A DNA stretch of 64,000 nucleotides from Streptomyces sp. NBC_00224 (lineage in GTDB: Bacteria; Actinomycetota; Actinomycetes; Streptomycetales; Streptomycetaceae), in contig NZ_CP108106.1 in the NCBI RefSeq assembly GCF_041435195.1, forward strand, positions 5,118,501-5,182,500, given 5' to 3'. The notes under the pieces are model-generated. The model searched no databases. It was not told the origin of the DNA and saw only the letters and a program-made list of their open reading frames with translations. Below are positions 61,857 to 64,000 of the stretch, piece by piece; within the stretch, counting starts at the first letter, position 1, and each line of letters starts with the position of its first letter. Position numbers and translations under genes: made by a program.

Positions 61857-63350
61857 GTGACTCCCACACATCACGTGGCGCCCACGCGCCCCACCGGCGG
61901 CCCCGCACTCGTCCTGGTCCTCGGGCTGGCCGCCATGGTCGTCTCGATGATGCAGACCCTGGTCGTGCCGATCCTCGGCATCATCCAGAACGACCTCGGC
62001 ACCTCCACCGCCAACGTCAGCTGGGTCACCACCGCGACCCTCCTCTCCGCCGCCGTCTTCACCCCGCTGCTCGGCCGCTTCGGCGACATGCACGGCAAGA
62101 AGCCCACGCTCATAGGCGTCCTGGTGCTGATGGTCGCGGGCTCGGTCCTCGCCGCCACCACCAGCTCGCTGCTCTGGCTGATCATCGGCCGGGTCATGCA
62201 GGGCGCCGCCACCGCGATCTTCCCGCTGGCCCTCTCGGTGCTGCGCGAGGAGATCCGCCCGGAGAAGCTGCACGGCGCGATGGCGCTGGTCAGCGGCACC
62301 CTGGCGTTCGGCAGCGGTCTCGCCCTGGTGGGCGCGGGCCTGCTGACCCAGGGCGACAACCCCGACTACCACCGCGTCTTCTGGCTGGCCGCCGTGCTGG
62401 CCGTCGTCGCCCTGGTCGCCGTCGTCGCGGGCGTCCCGGCCTCGCGCCACAAGCCCGGCGGGCGCACCGACTGGCTCGGCGCGGGCACGCTGGCCGCCCT
62501 CCTGGTCCTCCTGCTGCTGCCGATCTCGCAGGGCCACGAGTGGGGCTGGACCTCGGTCCGCACCCTCGGCCTGTTCGTCGCCGCCGTCGTCATGGCCGCG
62601 GTCTGGGTCCTGGTCGAGCGCAAGGTCAAGTCGCCCATGGTGGACATGAAGATGTTCGCCCACCGCCCGGTGCTCTTCACCAACCTGGCCGGTCTGCTGC
62701 TCGGCTTCGCGATGTTCTCGCAGTTCATCGGCGTCTCGTACCTGGTGCAGATGCCGGAGAAGGTCACCGGCTACGGCTTCACGGCGTCGGTGCTGCGCGC
62801 CTCCGTCGAGTACCTGCTGCCCACCACGATCATGTCGCTGCTCGCGGCCCAGATCGGCGGCATGCTGGTCCGCCGCATCGGCGCCCGCTTCACGCTGACG
62901 GCCGGTGCCGCGTTCGGTGTCATCGGCTTCGCCTGGCTGACCGGCGCGCACGACTCCGGTGCCTCGGTGATCATGGCCGGCATGGTGATCGGTGTCGCCA
63001 TCAGCTTCGGTTACGCGGCGATGCCCGCCCTGATCGTGGCGAGCGTCCCGCACCACCAGACCGGTATCGCCAACGGCATCAACTCGATCTCCCGGTCGGT
63101 CGGCAGCGCCATCGCCAGTGCGGTGATCACCTCGCTGCTCGCGTCCAAGACGATCGAGCACCTGCCGGCCGGGGTGCCGCCGCTGCCGCAGGAGAGCCAG
63201 TTCACGCTGAGCTTCGCGCTTGCGGGGGCCGCGTTCCTGCTGGTCGTGGTGGTGGCTCTGGTCGGGCTGCACGCCGACCGGTCGCCGAAGGCGGCGGAGC
63301 AGCCGGAGGCTGCTGTGACCGAGAAGGCCGCGGAGACCGCCTCCGCGTAA
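61857..63350 (+). CDS. MFS drug efflux transporter (DHA2, 14-helix type)
   Basis: The 497-residue protein has about 14 membrane helices. It carries the MFS motif A-like G-R-F-G-D-M-H-G-K-K between helices 2 and 3, and a G-x-x-x-G-P-type region in helix 5 (G-S-G-L-A-L-V-G-A-G-L-L). It belongs with EmrB/QacA proton antiporters. The GTG at 61857 follows GGAAGAAA. It is controlled by the divergent MarR gene and ends in a perfect intrinsic terminator. Confidence 0.9.
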   Translation: MTPTHHVAPTRPTGGPALVLVLGLAAMVVSMMQTLVVPILGIIQNDLGTSTANVSWVTTATLLSAAVFTPLLGRFGDMHGKKPTLIGVLVLMVAGSVLAATTSSLLWLIIGRVMQGAATAIFPLALSVLREEIRPEKLHGAMALVSGTLAFGSGLALVGAGLLTQGDNPDYHRVFWLAAVLAVVALVAVVAGVPASRHKPGGRTDWLGAGTLAALLVLLLLPISQGHEWGWTSVRTLGLFVAAVVMAAVWVLVERKVKSPMVDMKMFAHRPVLFTNLAGLLLGFAMFSQFIGVSYLVQMPEKVTGYGFTASVLRASVEYLLPTTIMSLLAAQIGGMLVRRIGARFTLTAGAAFGVIGFAWLTGAHDSGASVIMAGMVIGVAISFGYAAMPALIVASVPHHQTGIANGINSISRSVGSAIASAVITSLLASKTIEHLPAGVPPLPQESQFTLSFALAGAAFLLVVVVALVGLHADRSPKAAEQPEAAVTEKAAETASA

Positions 63351-63354
63351 CGCG

Positions 63355-63391
63355 AAAGGGGCCCGGGGATTTTCCCCGGGCCCCTTTTTTT
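63355..63391 (+). terminator. intrinsic terminator after MFS gene
   Basis: AAAGGGGCCCGGGGA pairs with TCCCCGGGCCCCTTT around TTT, followed by a T7 run to 63391. Confidence 0.95.
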
Positions 63392-63400
63392 GGGCCTGAC

Positions 63401-63455
63401 GTCGGCTGCGGACCGTGCGTGGCTGGTCGCGCAGTTCCCCGCGCCCCTTAAGGGG
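63401..63455 (+). repeat. dispersed repeat copy
   Basis: Another copy of the element with GCTGGTCGCGCAGTTCCCC and GCGCCCCTTAAGGGG, between the MFS terminator and the convergent DUF2156 gene. Confidence 0.8.
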
Positions 63456-63457
63456 CG

Positions 63458-64000
63458 CTACGCCGCTCGTACCGCTCTCTCGCCCTCCGTCGCCGTCAGG
63501 TGTGCGCACGGGCGCTTGCGGTGGGCGCGGCTGAAGCGGGTGAACGGGCGCGGCAGGGCGAAGTTCACGAAGCCCTCGGCCTGCATCACCGCGAAGCCGA
63601 TGCGCGGCAGGTCGCCGTGGGCCCGGTAGACCATGAAGCGCGGCTCCCAGCGTGGCTGGAACTTCGCGTTGAACTTGTACAGCGACTCAATCTGGAACCA
63701 GCGGGACAGGAAGACCAGCAGTCCGCGCCAGAGCCGCAGCACCGGGCCGGCGCCGATCTTCTCGCCCCGCGCCAGCGCGGAACGGAACATCGCGAAGTTC
63801 AGGGAGACGTGTTCGATGCCGATCTTGGGCGCCGCCTGCAGCGCGGCGACGATCAGCAGCTCGTTCATACCCGGGTCGGCGGAGCGGTCGCGGCGCATCA
63901 GCTCCAGCGACATTCCGTCGGCGCCCCAGGGGACGAAGTGAATCATTGCCTTGAGGTCGCCGTACGGGCCCGGCTCGCCCGAGCCGTCGTCGTCGGCCTT
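63458..64000 (-). CDS. DUF2156 (phosphatidylglycerol lysyltransferase-like) protein, 5' end cut
   Basis: The open frame continues to the window edge, so only the C-terminal 180 residues are seen. The sequence H-F-V-P-W-G, M-S-L-E-L-M-R-R-D, N-E-L-L-I-V-A-A-L and F-Q-I-E-S-L-Y-K-F-N-A-K-F-Q-P-R-W-E-P-R matches the catalytic domain of MprF/LysX-type aminoacyl-phosphatidylglycerol synthases. These transfer lysine from tRNA to membrane lipid. Any membrane part would lie beyond 64000. Confidence 0.85.
   Translation of the reverse strand, partial: KADDDGSGEPGPYGDLKAMIHFVPWGADGMSLELMRRDRSADPGMNELLIVAALQAAPKIGIEHVSLNFAMFRSALARGEKIGAGPVLRLWRGLLVFLSRWFQIESLYKFNAKFQPRWEPRFMVYRAHGDLPRIGFAVMQAEGFVNFALPRPFTRFSRAHRKRPCAHLTATEGERAVRAA

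Overview
The window is high-GC actinobacterial chromosome, almost certainly Streptomyces. The signs are strong third-position G+C in most genes, many GTG starts with 4-bp ATGA/GTGA gene overlaps, and family content typical of the genus: DUF397/XRE pairs, SARP-NB-ARC-TPR regulators, SigE-family sigma factors, the tilS-hpt-ftsH-folE block and a shared G/C-rich intergenic repeat. No integrase, transposase, CRISPR array, rRNA or antibiotic core biosynthetic gene was seen.

Layout. 1-1.9 kb: a secreted peptidase-like lipoprotein and a tRNA-Thr(CGT). 1.9-8.2 kb: an accessory-looking stretch just after the tRNA. It holds a three-gene hypothetical operon, two GntR regulators each with clear palindromic operators, a GT2 glycosyltransferase, four very small linked genes, a frameshifted third GntR gene, and an A/T-richer membrane protein/lipoprotein pair sharing an unusual Cys motif. 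8.3-13.4 kb: an FkbM-type methyltransferase, a divergent amidohydrolase/DoxX pair with a repeated operator, and two orphan hypotheticals. 13.4-17.5 kb: a giant HTH-like/STAND NTPase with 14 WD40 repeats. 17.8-22.8 kb: a polymorphic toxin operon (WXG100-like partner, RHS toxin, immunity protein). 23-28 kb: a Tat-exported berberine-bridge-type oxidase, a MocR regulator, and a hydrolase-aminoglycoside-phosphotransferase-like fusion. 28.3-33.3 kb: an orphan SARP regulator, a SigE-family sigma factor and its membrane partner. 33.3-40.6 kb: a family-A DNA polymerase, an NmrA/HxlR divergent pair, a DUF2786 protein, an FUSC transporter and a lipoprotein. 40.7-42.9 kb: a DUF397 gene, an RsbW-like ATPase and an XRE/DUF5753 regulator, with a shared 23-bp promoter element. 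43-50 kb: aldehyde dehydrogenase, PadR regulator, glutamate decarboxylase, YbjQ, DedA, ThrE-type exporter and inorganic pyrophosphatase.

50.5-64 kb is the conserved core: a PBP4-type peptidase, a zinc metalloprotease, tilS, hpt, ftsH and folE on the plus strand. A minus-strand folP-(NTF2-like)-folB-folK-DUF3180 folate cluster converges on them. After that come a MarR/MFS efflux pair with operators lying across the promoter and the C-terminal part of a DUF2156 (lysyltransferase-like) protein cut by the window end.

How they work together: folE, folB, folK and folP cover most of the GTP-to-dihydropteroate route. The toxin operon encodes its likely ESX-type export partner and an immunity protein. 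Several regulator/target pairs (GntR x2, MarR/MFS, amidohydrolase/DoxX, XRE/DUF397/ATPase) have recognisable repeated operators, and these are the best candidates for undescribed regulatory biology here. All family names come from reading the sequence; no database search was run.
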